DNA of 64,000 bases from Limibacter armeniacum (GCF_036880985.1 NZ_JBAJNO010000008.1:1736001-1800000); one strand, 5' to 3'; shown: positions 34,764 to 44,439, counted from the first letter of the stretch. Program-made: numbers and translations. Notes: a model not told the origin generated them from the letters alone.

Positions 34764-35327
34764 TTATGCGGTCATTTCCTCTCCAATTTCATTTTCTTCT
34801 TCCTTGAACTCTTTAGGGTTAGGGAGGTCGGACACATTGTTGATGCCGAAGTATTCCAAAAACTTCTTAGTGGTACCGTAAAGCAACGGTCTACCTATCG
34901 CATCAGACTTTCCTTTGATTTCCACTAGTTCTTTTTCCAGAAGCTTTTTGACGGCATAGTCACAGCCGACACCTCTGATCTGTTCAAGCTCTGTCCTGCT
35001 GATGGGTTGCCTGTAGGCAATAATTGAAAGGGTTTCCAATGATGATTTGGATAGTTTTCTTTTGGAACGATGCTTTAGGAATGCACCAGTACTGTCACTG
35101 CATTCATGTTTGGTTAAGAACTTATAGCCACCACCGCTGTTGATGATCTCAAAAGCAAATGTATCGTCCTGATACTTTTCCTGAAGCCTTGCCATGGCAG
35201 CTTCCACTTCCTGTTTGGTTATAGAAGTACCTAACGACTCCTGAAGAGCAGTGGTGATCTCATCTGCAGTTACAGGGGTAGGAGCACAGAATACAATTGC
35301 TTCAGCATGTTTGTCCAATACAGTCAT
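34764..35327 (-). CDS. scpB: Segregation and condensation protein B
   Basis: A 187-residue kleisin-associated protein of the Smc-ScpA-ScpB complex that compacts and separates chromosomes. It has two winged-helix domains: residues about 1-80 (EAIVFCAPTPVTADEITTAL) and about 85-165 (LSKSSLETLSIIAYRQPISR, TELEQIRGVGCDYAVKKLLE), the second holding the most conserved ScpB block with GRPLLYGTTKKFLEYFGI. An acidic C-terminal tail follows. The length is normal. The usual neighbour scpA is not present. Confidence 0.92.
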   Translation of the reverse strand: MTVLDKHAEAIVFCAPTPVTADEITTALQESLGTSITKQEVEAAMARLQEKYQDDTFAFEIINSGGGYKFLTKHECSDSTGAFLKHRSKRKLSKSSLETLSIIAYRQPISRTELEQIRGVGCDYAVKKLLEKELVEIKGKSDAIGRPLLYGTTKKFLEYFGINNVSDLPNPKEFKEEENEIGEEMTA

Positions 35328-35493
35328 ATCAGTCTTTTGTGTCTAGCGTATCATCATACAGAGCTGACTTTGCTCATTTGATTATCATCTGTTGAAAGTA
35401 TATAACCTTTCGTAATATAAAGTTGACTTAAACGTGGAAATTTAACAAATCAACTGACTAAAAATAAAGAGATGCGAATAATATTAACAAAAA

Positions 35494-35525
35494 AACTCAG
35501 CTGTATTTCCCAATACAGCTGAGTT
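35494..35525. terminator. Terminator hairpin between dksA-like gene and scpB
   Basis: A 14-bp perfect stem AACTCAGCTGTATT/AATACAGCTGAGTT with a TCCC loop, T-rich on the minus strand. It lies about 110 bp after the dksA-like stop and likely ends that transcript. The rest of this 300-bp gap shows nothing else. Confidence 0.75.
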
Positions 35526-35634
35526 ATAGGGGACTCATAACGAAAATAGGCTCGTTTGATTTGATTGATAAGCCTAAGGTTATCTTGAAACTAAAGCAAC
35601 CCTTCTTTCTGCCCGTCGTACCGCACTTGACTGA

Positions 35635-36012
35635 TTAACTGTTTTTCAGTTTAGCTTCAATTGAGTGCTGGGTATGTGGCACGGCTCTCAAACGGTCTTT
35701 AGAAATAAGTTTGCCTGTATCTACACAAACTCCATATGTACCGTTTTTGATACGGATAAGAGCTTTTTCAAGCTGGGTTTTGTATTTGAGTGTTCTTGCA
35801 GCTAGCTGGTTCAGTTGTTCTTTCTCATAAGCATCAGCGCCATCCTCCAACGTTTTACCACCTGAGTGATTAGAGTCGTATCCGCTGCTAGACTTCATGA
35901 TAGATGATTTCAGATGATCAAGTTCACTGTTTGCTTTGTCCAGCTTTTTAACAAGAAGTTCCTCAAACTCTTTCAGTTCTTCCCTTGTGTAACGTAGTTG
36001 TTCAGTTGCCAT
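35635..36012 (-). CDS. TraR/DksA family regulator with cysteine-poor finger
   Basis: A 125-residue protein of the DksA/TraR type that binds the secondary channel of RNA polymerase. Residues about 1-75 form the coiled coil, with conserved acidic residues (DGADAYEKEQLNQLAARTLK) near the tip. The C-terminal finger has the family sequence GTYGVCVDTGKLISKDRLRA and then VPHTQHSIEAK. Only one of the four zinc cysteines is left, and the other positions are Thr, His and Ser. This is the common form in this phylum, so the fold is probably kept without a C4 zinc site. Gap on its upstream side is AT-rich. Confidence 0.88.
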   Translation of the reverse strand: MATEQLRYTREELKEFEELLVKKLDKANSELDHLKSSIMKSSSGYDSNHSGGKTLEDGADAYEKEQLNQLAARTLKYKTQLEKALIRIKNGTYGVCVDTGKLISKDRLRAVPHTQHSIEAKLKNS

Positions 36013-36329
36013 AGTTATACAATTAAGGTTTGAGATTGGATGCGTAAAACTACAACAATCATCATGTAATATTCAAGTATGATTGAAGAAAATGTATTGT
36101 TTTTGTGCAATAACGTTGTAAATACCCAAAAGGTTGTAGTTTATTGAAAAATTATATGAATATAGATGTTGTGCAAACATTAACTGAGAGTTGTCTTATG
36201 TTAATGCTAATGAGTAGGGATATCTGTGTTAACAATTAAGGTAGTGAATATTGAAATAATCCTATTGTAAATAAGACTTAACACGCTAAACATCAGTGAA
36301 AATAGATATGACCATGCATTTGTGTACAA
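36013..36329. other. AT-rich intergenic region upstream of the DksA-like gene
   Basis: About 320 bp without a credible reading frame. It should contain the promoter of the dksA-like gene; no consensus element was found by eye. Confidence 0.45.
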
Positions 36330-36359
36330 AAAAAGCCTGACATTGTTGCCAGGCTTTTT
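36330..36359 (-). terminator. Terminator after the 83-residue protein gene
   Basis: Stem AAAAAGCCTG/CAGGCTTTTT with a partly paired 10-nt loop and T-runs on both sides. Confidence 0.75.
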
Positions 36360-36381
36360 GTATTCTTAACAAACCCCTATC

Positions 36382-36633
36382 CTATAACAGGGTGCTCAAG
36401 TTAACAGATTCACAATAGTGAGCCAATCTGTCAGTGTTCTCAAGAACTCTGATATCGGCAATACGCTGATTGTCCTTATTTACTACAACTTCAATAAAAG
36501 TTCCTTGGATACAGTACAACTCGTACCTTCTTCCATGATAGTTAAGTTCAGATACCATTTCAGCGTGCAGGTAGATTGTCTCCACCTTTTGCTCGTAAGG
36601 TAGTTTGTTAAAGAACGTAGTTGAAATTTTCAT
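36382..36633 (-). CDS. Small conserved-looking protein of unknown function
   Basis: An 83-residue protein that is not recognised. It is compact and mixed alpha/beta in look: a helical start (FFNKLPYEQKVETIYLHAEM), then beta-strands (RRYELYCIQGTFIEVVVNKD, RIADIRVLENTD). No signal peptide or membrane segment. The gene has its own terminator. Spacing from flanking genes is wide, so it is likely transcribed alone. The good terminator and protein-like composition support it as real. Confidence 0.65.
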   Translation of the reverse strand: MKISTTFFNKLPYEQKVETIYLHAEMVSELNYHGRRYELYCIQGTFIEVVVNKDNQRIADIRVLENTDRLAHYCESVNLSTLL

Positions 36634-36822
36634 GAAGAAAATAAAGATGGTTCGGTCAGCAATATAATATTATTTTTATTTCACAGAAGGTTTACATATG
36701 ATTCTGTTTGTGTTATTTGAGGTTGTGTCATGTAAGTCTTTAGTTATCAGTGTGATTAATTTCACTCATTTTAAGCACTTAAAAGTACTTAAAATGGCAT
36801 TTTTCCGAGGTTTTAGCTCATT

Positions 36823-38412
36823 TTAGTCAATGAAAACCCTGAATGTTTTTCTATGATTTTTGTGGCTAACCAGAATAAGTATCAAAGACTGGTTGATACT
36901 TTTCGGAAGGGAAAATGAGTGAGTTACTGTTGTTACAGACTGTTGTTGATCAAAAATTAACTTTCCAGTCAAATCCCATCCCTGAATTTTAATCTGGTCA
37001 CCAATCAGGTTGTCCAACTGCAACTTGAATGTCCCATCAGATGGGTTAGGGTAGAGGTTTACAGCAGCCAATGGAGAGGCTTGATCCAAATCTGTGATCA
37101 GGCTTTTTGCTCTTATATAGGAAGCTATCCCATAGCCTAACTGATTGTCAGGAGCAGATGACATCGATCCTGAACTTTTGATTTTATCCATCAACTCAAA
37201 GTTGGTCAGCTCAGGGAACTGTTCCCAGAGACCTGCAGCAAGTGCTGCCAACAAAGGAGACGCAAAGGAAGTACCGCTGCTGGTACGCAGTTCTCCACTG
37301 GGGTTGACAATCGTTACACCTGCTCCCATAGCAGCAATATCTGGTTTGATGCGATCATCGGCTGTTGGTCCAATAGAACTTGAGGAAGCTTTTTGACCGT
37401 TGCTGCTTACCGAACCTACAGCCATAACAAATGGAGAGTCAGCAGGGAAAGTCACTTTTCCCCAAGAATTGGCCCCTTCATTTCCGGCAGCAGATACTAC
37501 CAGCATTCCTTTACTGGCGGCATAGTTAGCAGCTACCGATATCCAAGCAGTTGTTCCATTAAGCTCACTTTGCTCATAATCCTCAGCCGAATTGTCAAAT
37601 TGGTTATAGCCTAAAGATGAGTTAATGATATCAACCCCTAAGCTGTCAGCCATTTCAGCTGCTTTAAGCCAGTAGATTTCTTCAATCCTCCTTTCAATGG
37701 CATCAGCTTCTGTGCGGAACAAGTAATAAGAGGCGTTGTATGCCCCACCAACCATAACACCTTCTTTATATGACCCCATCAATGAAAGCACATTTAAGCC
37801 ATGTCCACCATTGTCAAAAACATCAGTTTCATTATCTACAATGTCAAAAGTGCCTTTTATATCAATGTGCTGAAAGAAATCAAGTTGATCCATATTCAGG
37901 AAACCATTGTCAAATACCGCAACGGTAATCCCATTTCCTGTATAACCATCTGCCAGCATTTGATCTATGCCAATCAGGTGATTTTGGGTAAAACTGTTTC
38001 CCAATAGCGCCGAGTCTGCCATTACCGCTTGTGTGGTAAGCTCTGGATTAAAAGGCTCGGCACTGTCCTGCATATTTGTAATCTCACTAACGAAAGGGAG
38101 ATCGATTAGTGCTGTGAGTTCAGAAGGAGAGCCCTCCACCAAAACAGCATTTAGCCATTTAGAAGTAAGTAAGACATTTACATCTTCATTCTGAATGGCG
38201 GATACATATTCCTGACTGACAGGAAAGTCGGAGCTATCCAATTCAATTCCTTGATTGTTTCTTCTGCTAATAGCTTCCTGCGTAAGAAAATCAGAAGGAG
38301 AAAGAGATTCACTGCCTTTTTTATCCTTGAAAATGATCAGTGAATAGTCTTGAGCTGATAAGTTAAAAGTGCATAAGTTGGCGATAACCAGCAGCAAAAC
38401 AATGCGAACCAT
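36823..38412 (-). CDS. Subtilase (S8) with type IX secretion sorting domain
   Basis: A 529-residue secreted serine protease. Signal peptide 1-20 ends in FNLSAQ. A propeptide-like part follows (about 21-130). The catalytic triad is visible: Asp in TVAVFDNGF near 168, His in GGHGLNVLSLMGS near 205 and Ser in SGTSFASPLLAAL near 385, with the oxyanion Asn in AAGNEGANSW. The last 80 residues, starting with AVNLYPNPSDGTFKL, are a type A sorting domain of the type IX secretion system, so the protein is exported to or across the outer membrane and the tail is removed. Probable role: extracellular protein degradation. Single gene. Confidence 0.92.
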   Translation of the reverse strand: MVRIVLLLVIANLCTFNLSAQDYSLIIFKDKKGSESLSPSDFLTQEAISRRNNQGIELDSSDFPVSQEYVSAIQNEDVNVLLTSKWLNAVLVEGSPSELTALIDLPFVSEITNMQDSAEPFNPELTTQAVMADSALLGNSFTQNHLIGIDQMLADGYTGNGITVAVFDNGFLNMDQLDFFQHIDIKGTFDIVDNETDVFDNGGHGLNVLSLMGSYKEGVMVGGAYNASYYLFRTEADAIERRIEEIYWLKAAEMADSLGVDIINSSLGYNQFDNSAEDYEQSELNGTTAWISVAANYAASKGMLVVSAAGNEGANSWGKVTFPADSPFVMAVGSVSSNGQKASSSSIGPTADDRIKPDIAAMGAGVTIVNPSGELRTSSGTSFASPLLAALAAGLWEQFPELTNFELMDKIKSSGSMSSAPDNQLGYGIASYIRAKSLITDLDQASPLAAVNLYPNPSDGTFKLQLDNLIGDQIKIQGWDLTGKLIFDQQQSVTTVTHSFSLPKSINQSLILILVSHKNHRKTFRVFID

Positions 38413-38549
38413 ATTTATTATATCAATGTGTGAACAATAAAATTTATCAATGAGTTGTGACTATAAAATGCTTTCAAGCTGAAAAAGTATGCAGACTGAA
38501 AGTGGTATTCTAAATAACGATTAAAACTATAAAATAACTGCTGCTTAGT

Positions 38550-39263
38550 ATGAATTTCAACGGTAAAAATATTCTGGTAGTAGGGGCTAGCTCAGGTATT
38601 GGCTACCAATTGGCAAAAGGGCTGGAAGCTTCTGGAGCGACAGTGTTCACAGCGTCAAGGAGTAAGCCTAAGGACTTATATGCTGAATTTGTTCAGCTTG
38701 ACGTAACGGATGAAATATCTGAAGAAACTTTCAGCAGCTTGCCTAATGAGCTTCATGGAGTGGTTTATTGTCCGGGAAGTATTAATCTGAAACCGTTTGC
38801 TAGACTGAAAGCAGAGGATTTTTTAGCCGATTACAGGATAAATGTATTGGGAGCCGTAGAGGTGATACAACATACTTTAAGTAGACTGAAGCAGGCAGGG
38901 AGTAGTAGTGTCGTGTTGTTTAGTACTGTGGCAGTACAGACAGGTATGAACTACCACGCCAGTATTGCGGCAGCAAAAGGGGCAATAGAAGGGCTTGTAC
39001 GTTCGTTGGCAGCTGAATTTGCAGGGAGTAGTATTCGCTTCAATGCTATTGCCCCCTCTTTGGTGGATACACCACTTGCTGCAAAGCTACTTTCTTCAGA
39101 AGAAAAAAGAGCTGCTTCTGATAAACGCCACCCACTTGGAAGGGTTGGTAAACCAGAAGAACTGGCTGCAACGGCTATGTTTCTGCTAAGTGATGATGCT
39201 TCATGGATGAGTGGACAAGTACTGGCACTGGATGGAGGAATGTCCTCACTTAAACCATTGTAA
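38550..39263 (+). CDS. Short-chain dehydrogenase/reductase next to photolyase
   Basis: A 237-residue SDR. Cofactor loop VVGASSGIGYQLA (about 11-23), NADP-type basic residues in TASRSKPKD, VYCPGSINLKPF in place of the usual NNAG, catalytic Ser in VVLFSTVAVQTG, and YHASIAAAKGAIEGLVRSLA in the active-site region: the pattern YxxxK is replaced by a shifted AAAK after YHAS, as in some photolyase-linked SDRs. The C-terminus WMSGQVLALDGGMSSL is typical. The gene is 22 bp from the photolyase gene on the same strand, so they are probably cotranscribed. The substrate is unknown. Confidence 0.88.
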   Translation: MNFNGKNILVVGASSGIGYQLAKGLEASGATVFTASRSKPKDLYAEFVQLDVTDEISEETFSSLPNELHGVVYCPGSINLKPFARLKAEDFLADYRINVLGAVEVIQHTLSRLKQAGSSSVVLFSTVAVQTGMNYHASIAAAKGAIEGLVRSLAAEFAGSSIRFNAIAPSLVDTPLAAKLLSSEEKRAASDKRHPLGRVGKPEELAATAMFLLSDDASWMSGQVLALDGGMSSLKPL

Positions 39264-39285
39264 TATTTATTGGAACTAAGATCAA

Positions 39286-40602
39286 TTGAAAATGAGTGTA
39301 TCCGTTTTTTGGTTCAGAAGAGACTTAAGACTGGAAGATAATGCCGGATTGTATCATGCTTTGAAAGGAGAGCATCCTGTTTTGCCTCTTTTTATATTTG
39401 ATAAAGAGATTCTGGATAATCTGGAAGATAAGGATGATAAGCGATTGACCTTTATCCATCAGGAGGTTGAAAGGATAAAGGCGAAATTGGAAAAGGAGGG
39501 AAGCTCTCTTTTGGTCAAGTATGGGAAACCTGCTGATGTTTGGGCTGAAGTGCTGAATGAGTACGACGTAAAAGCCGTTTTTACCAATCGTGATTATGAA
39601 CCTTATGCCAAGGAACGTGATGCCACAATTGGAGAATACCTTTCATCCGAAGAAATCCCATTCAAGACATTCAAGGATCAATGTATCTTCGAGATGGATG
39701 AGGTTTTGAAAGACGATGGAGATCCTTATGTTGTGTTTACGCCATATAGCCGAAAGTGGAAAGAAAAGCTGAATGTAGAAAAGTCCGATTTCTATGTGAA
39801 AAGCTATCCAGTAGAGAAATATGCTGACAATTATTTCCAGACCAAACCACTTTCATTGATTTCATTAGAGGATATGGGGTTTGAGCCTGTCAAAATGAGG
39901 TTTCCATCAAGAACGGTTGATACTGAAACCTTGGAGGAATACAAGGAGAACCGAGACTATCCGGCAGTAGACGGGACTTCAAGGCTGAGTATTCACCTGA
40001 GGTTTGGCACAATTAGTATTCGTCAGTTAGCGAGGCAGACCATTGGTAAAAGCGATACCTTCCTCAATGAGTTGATTTGGCGTGACTTCTACATGATGAT
40101 CTTGCACCACTTTCCGAAAGTGGTTACAGAAAACTTTCATAGTAAATATGATGCTTTGAATTGGCGAAACAATGAAAAAGAGTTTGAGGCATGGTGTGAA
40201 GGCAAGACAGGTTACCCGATTGTGGATGCAGGAATGAGACAGCTCAACGAGACAGGCTATATGCATAACCGCGTCAGAATGATTACAGCTAGTTTCCTGA
40301 CAAAACACCTTCTGATTGATTGGCGATGGGGCGAGGCATATTTCGCTCGCAAACTGTTGGATTATGACCTGTCTGCTAATAATGGCGGTTGGCAGTGGGC
40401 AGCAAGTACAGGTACGGATGCACAGCCATACTTTAGGATTTTCAACCCATATTCCCAGCAAGATAAGTTTGATAAGCAGGAAGCATATATCAAAAAGTGG
40501 GTACCTGAGTTTGGTACAGGTAAGTACCCCGAACCGATCGTTGAGCATAAAGAAGCCCGACAAAGAGCATTGGATGCTTTTAAATCTGTAATGGAAAACT
40601 AG
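39286..40602 (+). CDS. phrB: Deoxyribodipyrimidine photolyase/cryptochrome family
   Basis: A 438-residue flavoprotein that repairs UV-induced cyclobutane pyrimidine dimers with light. The N-terminal antenna domain starts VSVFWFRRDLRLEDNAGLYH. The FAD domain has GTSRLSIHLRFGTISIRQLA (about 230-250), NELIWRDFYMMILHHFPK, GYPIVDAGMRQLNETGYMHN and the closing NNGGWQWAASTGTDAQPYFR, including the Trp residues of the electron-transfer chain. The length and motifs fit class I CPD photolyase, but a cryptochrome role is not excluded. It probably forms an operon with the SDR before it, and a terminator follows. Confidence 0.92.
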   Translation: MKMSVSVFWFRRDLRLEDNAGLYHALKGEHPVLPLFIFDKEILDNLEDKDDKRLTFIHQEVERIKAKLEKEGSSLLVKYGKPADVWAEVLNEYDVKAVFTNRDYEPYAKERDATIGEYLSSEEIPFKTFKDQCIFEMDEVLKDDGDPYVVFTPYSRKWKEKLNVEKSDFYVKSYPVEKYADNYFQTKPLSLISLEDMGFEPVKMRFPSRTVDTETLEEYKENRDYPAVDGTSRLSIHLRFGTISIRQLARQTIGKSDTFLNELIWRDFYMMILHHFPKVVTENFHSKYDALNWRNNEKEFEAWCEGKTGYPIVDAGMRQLNETGYMHNRVRMITASFLTKHLLIDWRWGEAYFARKLLDYDLSANNGGWQWAASTGTDAQPYFRIFNPYSQQDKFDKQEAYIKKWVPEFGTGKYPEPIVEHKEARQRALDAFKSVMEN

Positions 40603-40624
40603 AATTGAATAAAAGAAATTGGGG

Positions 40625-40672
40625 CAGCAGTCCTTCATCACTCCCTTGATGAATGGCTGCTGTTTCCTTTTG
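40625..40672 (+). terminator. Terminator after the photolyase gene
   Basis: A 16-bp imperfect stem (CAGCAGTCCTTCATCA with its partner at 40647-40662; one mismatch, one wobble) with loop CTCCCT and a TTTCCTTTT tail. Confidence 0.75.
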
Positions 40673-40873
40673 TGGACTTGTGTTTTGGACTATTCTGATA
40701 AGAAAAGCTTACACTTTCTCTAATTTAGATTGTTATCCAATTAAAATATTGTGAAATTTATAACACACATTGCTTATCTGGTCAAAGTGACTGGTTGATC
40801 ATCGGTTTGGTCCAAAATTGAAGGTTTTCTTCTACTGATTTGATTGCCAAACTTTTTAAACTGAAACACTGAT

Positions 40874-42211
40874 ATGGAAAAATTGAAGTATATACTGAGT
40901 GCATTTTTACTGATTTTCTCATTGACTGCCTTGGGACAGGAAAGTGTCGTAATGGTGTTGGAAATTCGGGATCAGATAGACCCTAGGATGAGCCGTTACG
41001 TTGAGTTGGCATTGGAAGAAGCTAGAAGTCAGCATGCTGATATGGTGATCATAGATATGGATACCTATGGAGGTGCTGTATATGATGCGGATAAGATCAG
41101 GTCGATGTTGATGGATTTTGAAAAGCCCGTTTACTCTTTTATTAATAAAGATGCAGCCTCAGCTGGAGCTTTGATCTCTATTGCCTGTGACAGTATTTAT
41201 ATGGCTTCTGGGGCAAGTATCGGCGCTGCAACTGTAGTCAATGGAACAGATGGTCAGGCGATGCCTGATAAGTATCAGTCTTATATGCGCTCAACGATGC
41301 GCTCTACCGCAGAAGACAACGGGAGGGATCCTAGGATTGCAGAAGCAATGGTTGACGAGTCTTTGGAAGTGGAAGGGATTTCTGAAGCAGGGAAAGTGCT
41401 TACTTTCACAGCTTCTGAAGCAATGGCACATGGTTATTGCGAAGCAACCGTCAATTCAATTTCGGAAATCATGGAGCGATTGGGCGTAGAAGAGTATCAG
41501 GTAGTCAAATACGAACCTTCGATCAGTGAACAAGTGATTGCGTTCTTCCTCAATCCGATGGTTAGCGGTATCTTGATACTGGTGATCATGGGAGGTATTT
41601 ATTTTGAGTTACAATCTCCTGGTATTGGTTTTCCTTTGGCTGCAGCTATTATAGCAGCTCTCCTATATTTTACACCATACTATTTAAATGGATTGGCAGA
41701 AAATTGGGAGATCATTCTGTTTGCAGTTGGTATCCTCTTGTTGGCTTTGGAGATATTTGTGATTCCGGGGTTTGGTGTGGCTGGTATTTTAGGGATTGCC
41801 TGTATGTTGGGAGGTTTGGTGTTGGTCATGCTAAATAACGATAAATTTGATTTTACTTTCGTTTCAGAAGGACGAATTGTGGAAGCCTTAACTGTCACAA
41901 CCGCAGGATTTTTGTTTTCAATTGTAGGTTTGGTAATTCTAGGGGCTAGATTGCCATATTTGAGTGCCTTCAAAAGAGTAGCCTTGCAGGAAACATTAAG
42001 CAGGGAAGAAGGTTATACTTCTACGTCCAATATTGAAGATTTTGTAGGAAGAATTGGAACAGCCTATACTGTACTACGACCTTCAGGCAAAATAGAACTG
42101 AATGGAGAGATAAAGGATGCCTTTACAAGAGGTGATTATATAGAAAAGGGAGACAAAGTGGAGGTAATAGCCCAAACGGGTACCTCCTTGAAAGTGCGGA
42201 AACTGGATTAG
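40874..42211 (+). CDS. NfeD/ClpP-class membrane serine protease
   Basis: A 445-residue protein. Signal peptide 1-21. Residues about 22-225 are a ClpP-class protease domain with the Ser-Lys dyad S97 (DAASAGALISIACDSIYMA) and probably K133 (PDKYQSYM), matching the positions in the archaeal 1510-N protease. Four or five membrane helices follow (about 230-365), and a C-terminal OB-fold NfeD domain (VGRIGTAYTVLRPSGKIELN, GDKVEVIAQTGTSLKV). This full-length NfeD form is thought to cleave stomatin-like proteins, but no stomatin/flotillin gene is next to it. Single gene. Confidence 0.92.
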   Translation: MEKLKYILSAFLLIFSLTALGQESVVMVLEIRDQIDPRMSRYVELALEEARSQHADMVIIDMDTYGGAVYDADKIRSMLMDFEKPVYSFINKDAASAGALISIACDSIYMASGASIGAATVVNGTDGQAMPDKYQSYMRSTMRSTAEDNGRDPRIAEAMVDESLEVEGISEAGKVLTFTASEAMAHGYCEATVNSISEIMERLGVEEYQVVKYEPSISEQVIAFFLNPMVSGILILVIMGGIYFELQSPGIGFPLAAAIIAALLYFTPYYLNGLAENWEIILFAVGILLLALEIFVIPGFGVAGILGIACMLGGLVLVMLNNDKFDFTFVSEGRIVEALTVTTAGFLFSIVGLVILGARLPYLSAFKRVALQETLSREEGYTSTSNIEDFVGRIGTAYTVLRPSGKIELNGEIKDAFTRGDYIEKGDKVEVIAQTGTSLKVRKLD

Positions 42212-42250
42212 GTGCGTAACCTGAAAAGACTTTATTGAGAATACACTTGT

Positions 42251-42274
42251 GGAACACGTACTGAAGCGTGTTCC
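42251..42274. terminator. Hairpin between nfeD-like gene and hisH
   Basis: An 8-bp stem GGAACACG/CGTGTTCC with an 8-nt loop, followed by ATTTATTTTT. It is a probable terminator for the NfeD gene; it ends only 30 bp before the hisH ATG, so it could also affect his transcription. Confidence 0.5.
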
Positions 42275-42304
42275 TATTTATTTTTACATGTCGTTTTTAG
42301 CTAA

Positions 42305-42892
42305 ATGAAAGTCGCAATTGTAAAGTACAATGCTGGCAACATACAGTCAGTAATTTATGCGCTAAATAGGTTAGGCGTAGACCCGATCGTAACAGACGAT
42401 CCGGAAGAACTAAACAAGGCAGACAAGGTGATTTTCCCTGGTGTTGGTGAGGCAAGTACCGCAATGCGTTACTTAAAGGAACGTGGGTTGGATAAGGTGA
42501 TTCCTGCGTTGAAGCAACCGGTATTGGGCATCTGTCTGGGATTGCAGTTAATGTGTAAGCATTCTGAGGAGAATGATACGGAGTGCTTGGGCATCTTTGA
42601 TGTTCCTGTACAGCGTTTTCCACATCAGGAAAATGTGAAAGTGCCTCAAATGGGATGGAACAAGATTACCCATTTGAAAGAGCCGTTGTTCAAGGGATTG
42701 GATACAGAGAGCTATGTGTACTTTGTCCATAGTTATTATGCTGTATTGAACGAATATACAGCAGCTCAAACGGATTATGCTGTGCCATTCAGTGCTTCTT
42801 TGCATCGTGACAACTTTTATGCAGTACAGTTTCACCCTGAAAAGAGCAGTGAAGTAGGAGAGCAAATCCTCCGCAACTTTTTGGAAATTTAA
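42305..42892 (+). CDS. hisH: Imidazole glycerol phosphate synthase, glutaminase subunit
   Basis: A 195-residue class I glutamine amidotransferase that supplies ammonia to HisF in histidine biosynthesis. The triad is C77 (LGICLGLQLM), H177 and E179 (VQFHPEKSSEVG); the oxyanion region is FPGVGEAS. The length is normal. First gene of hisH-hisA-hisF, all on the plus strand with gaps of 26 and 35 bp. It works in the cytoplasm as a heterodimer with HisF. Confidence 0.96.
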   Translation: MKVAIVKYNAGNIQSVIYALNRLGVDPIVTDDPEELNKADKVIFPGVGEASTAMRYLKERGLDKVIPALKQPVLGICLGLQLMCKHSEENDTECLGIFDVPVQRFPHQENVKVPQMGWNKITHLKEPLFKGLDTESYVYFVHSYYAVLNEYTAAQTDYAVPFSASLHRDNFYAVQFHPEKSSEVGEQILRNFLEI

Positions 42893-42918
42893 TGTCTTAC
42901 CAAATAACCTGAAATACC

Positions 42919-43638
42919 TTGATTGATATCATACCTGCCATTGACCTGATAGATGGCAAATGTGTTCGCCTGACACAAGGCGATTATAAAAACAAGACTG
43001 TTTATAATGATGACCCTGTAGAGGTTGCCAAAATGTTTGAAGATGCTGGTATTAAGCGCTTGCACTTGGTAGATCTTGACGGTGCAAAACAGAAGACAGT
43101 AGTCAATACACATGTCTTGAAGGCAATTACGCAGCAAACCAATATGGTTGTAGACTTTGGAGGTGGAATCCAGTCTGAAACTGACTTGCAAAAAGCCTTT
43201 GACAATGGTGCTGCGATGGTCACTTGTGGAAGCATAGCCGTGAAACAGCGTGATGTGTTTGAAGGTTGGGTACAGAAGTATGGTGGTGATACCATTATTC
43301 TGGCAGCAGATGCTAAAGATGGCAAAGTAGCTGTAAGCGGTTGGCAGGAAACATCTTCAGTCGATCTGCTACAATTTATAGAAGAGTATGTATCAAAAGG
43401 AGTTACATCCGTTTTGTGTACTGATATTAGCCGTGATGGTATGTTGCAGGGACCAGCAGTAGAGTTGTACAAAACGATTCAGCAACGTTTCCCTGACTTA
43501 AAGCTTATTGCGAGTGGTGGTGTATCTGGAATGAGAGATCTGGAGGAACTGAATGAGGCAGGTATCTATTCGGTAGTGGTTGGTAAAGCCTTTTACGAAG
43601 GACGGATAACTTTGGATCAGCTGGCTAGCTTTAAGTAA
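42919..43638 (+). CDS. hisA: Phosphoribosylformimino-5-aminoimidazole carboxamide ribotide isomerase
   Basis: A 239-residue (beta/alpha)8 enzyme that isomerises ProFAR to PRFAR. The family start [20 protein letters not shown] holds the first catalytic Asp (D9), and the second is in [14 protein letters not shown]. Phosphate-binding loops are DFGGGIQSE and [11 protein letters not shown]. No ATG fits the start: the reading frame begins with TTG at 42919, exactly where the family N-terminus is expected, so a TTG start is assumed. It lies between hisH and hisF. Confidence 0.95.
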   Translation: MIDIIPAIDLIDGKCVRLTQGDYKNKTVYNDDPVEVAKMFEDAGIKRLHLVDLDGAKQKTVVNTHVLKAITQQTNMVVDFGGGIQSETDLQKAFDNGAAMVTCGSIAVKQRDVFEGWVQKYGGDTIILAADAKDGKVAVSGWQETSSVDLLQFIEEYVSKGVTSVLCTDISRDGMLQGPAVELYKTIQQRFPDLKLIASGGVSGMRDLEELNEAGIYSVVVGKAFYEGRITLDQLASFK

Positions 43639-43673
43639 AAATAATTTGCTGCACGAGAAAAATTGAAAGAATT

Positions 43674-44429
43674 ATGCTGACAAAGAGAATTATACCTTGT
43701 CTGGATATAAAAGATGGCAAGACTGTAAAAGGGGTTAACTTTTTGGAGTTGAGGGATGCCGGTGATCCAGTCGAGCTAGCAGAAATATACAGCAGAGAAG
43801 GTGCTGATGAACTTGTTTTCTTGGATATCACGGCAACGGTGGAGAAGAGAAAAACGCTGGTAGAGCTTGTTAAGAAAGTGGCAAGCCAAATCAATATACC
43901 ATTTACAGTAGGAGGTGGTATCAGTACTGTTGAAGATGTGTCTGCCTTACTAAAGGCTGGAGCGGATAAGGTGTCTATCAATTCATCGGCTGTCAAAAGA
44001 CCTGAGCTGATTAACGAACTGGCACGTGAGTTTGGTTCACAGTGCGTAGTAGTAGCCATTGACACAAGGTATGTGGATGGTGAACATATTGTACACGTAA
44101 AAGGAGGACGAGAAGCAACTGAGCTGAGAACAATTCCTTGGGCGCATGAAGTGCAAGAGAGGGGTGCAGGCGAAATACTGCTGACATCAATGGATCATGA
44201 TGGTACCAAAAATGGTTTTGCTATTGAGTTGACAGGTCAGTTGTCAAAGTCATTGAATATTCCAGTAATTGCATCAGGTGGTGCAGGTACAATGGAGCAT
44301 TTCAAGGATGTTTTTATGAACAATGATGCTGATGCCGCTTTGGCTGCCAGTATATTCCACTTTAAGGAAATCGGTATTCCGGAACTTAAAGCTTACCTGA
44401 AAAAGGAAGGAATTGAGATGAGAATCTGA
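43674..44429 (+). CDS. hisF: Imidazole glycerol phosphate synthase, cyclase subunit
   Basis: A 251-residue (beta/alpha)8 barrel that closes the imidazole ring with ammonia from HisH, giving IGP and AICAR. The first catalytic Asp is D11 ([19 protein letters not shown]) and the second is in [11 protein letters not shown]. Phosphate loops: [12 protein letters not shown] and [22 protein letters not shown] is the usual substrate loop. The length is normal. The next step gene hisI/hisIE, which often follows hisF, is not here. Confidence 0.97.
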   Translation: MLTKRIIPCLDIKDGKTVKGVNFLELRDAGDPVELAEIYSREGADELVFLDITATVEKRKTLVELVKKVASQINIPFTVGGGISTVEDVSALLKAGADKVSINSSAVKRPELINELAREFGSQCVVVAIDTRYVDGEHIVHVKGGREATELRTIPWAHEVQERGAGEILLTSMDHDGTKNGFAIELTGQLSKSLNIPVIASGGAGTMEHFKDVFMNNDADAALAASIFHFKEIGIPELKAYLKKEGIEMRI

Positions 44430-44439
44430 TTACATATAT

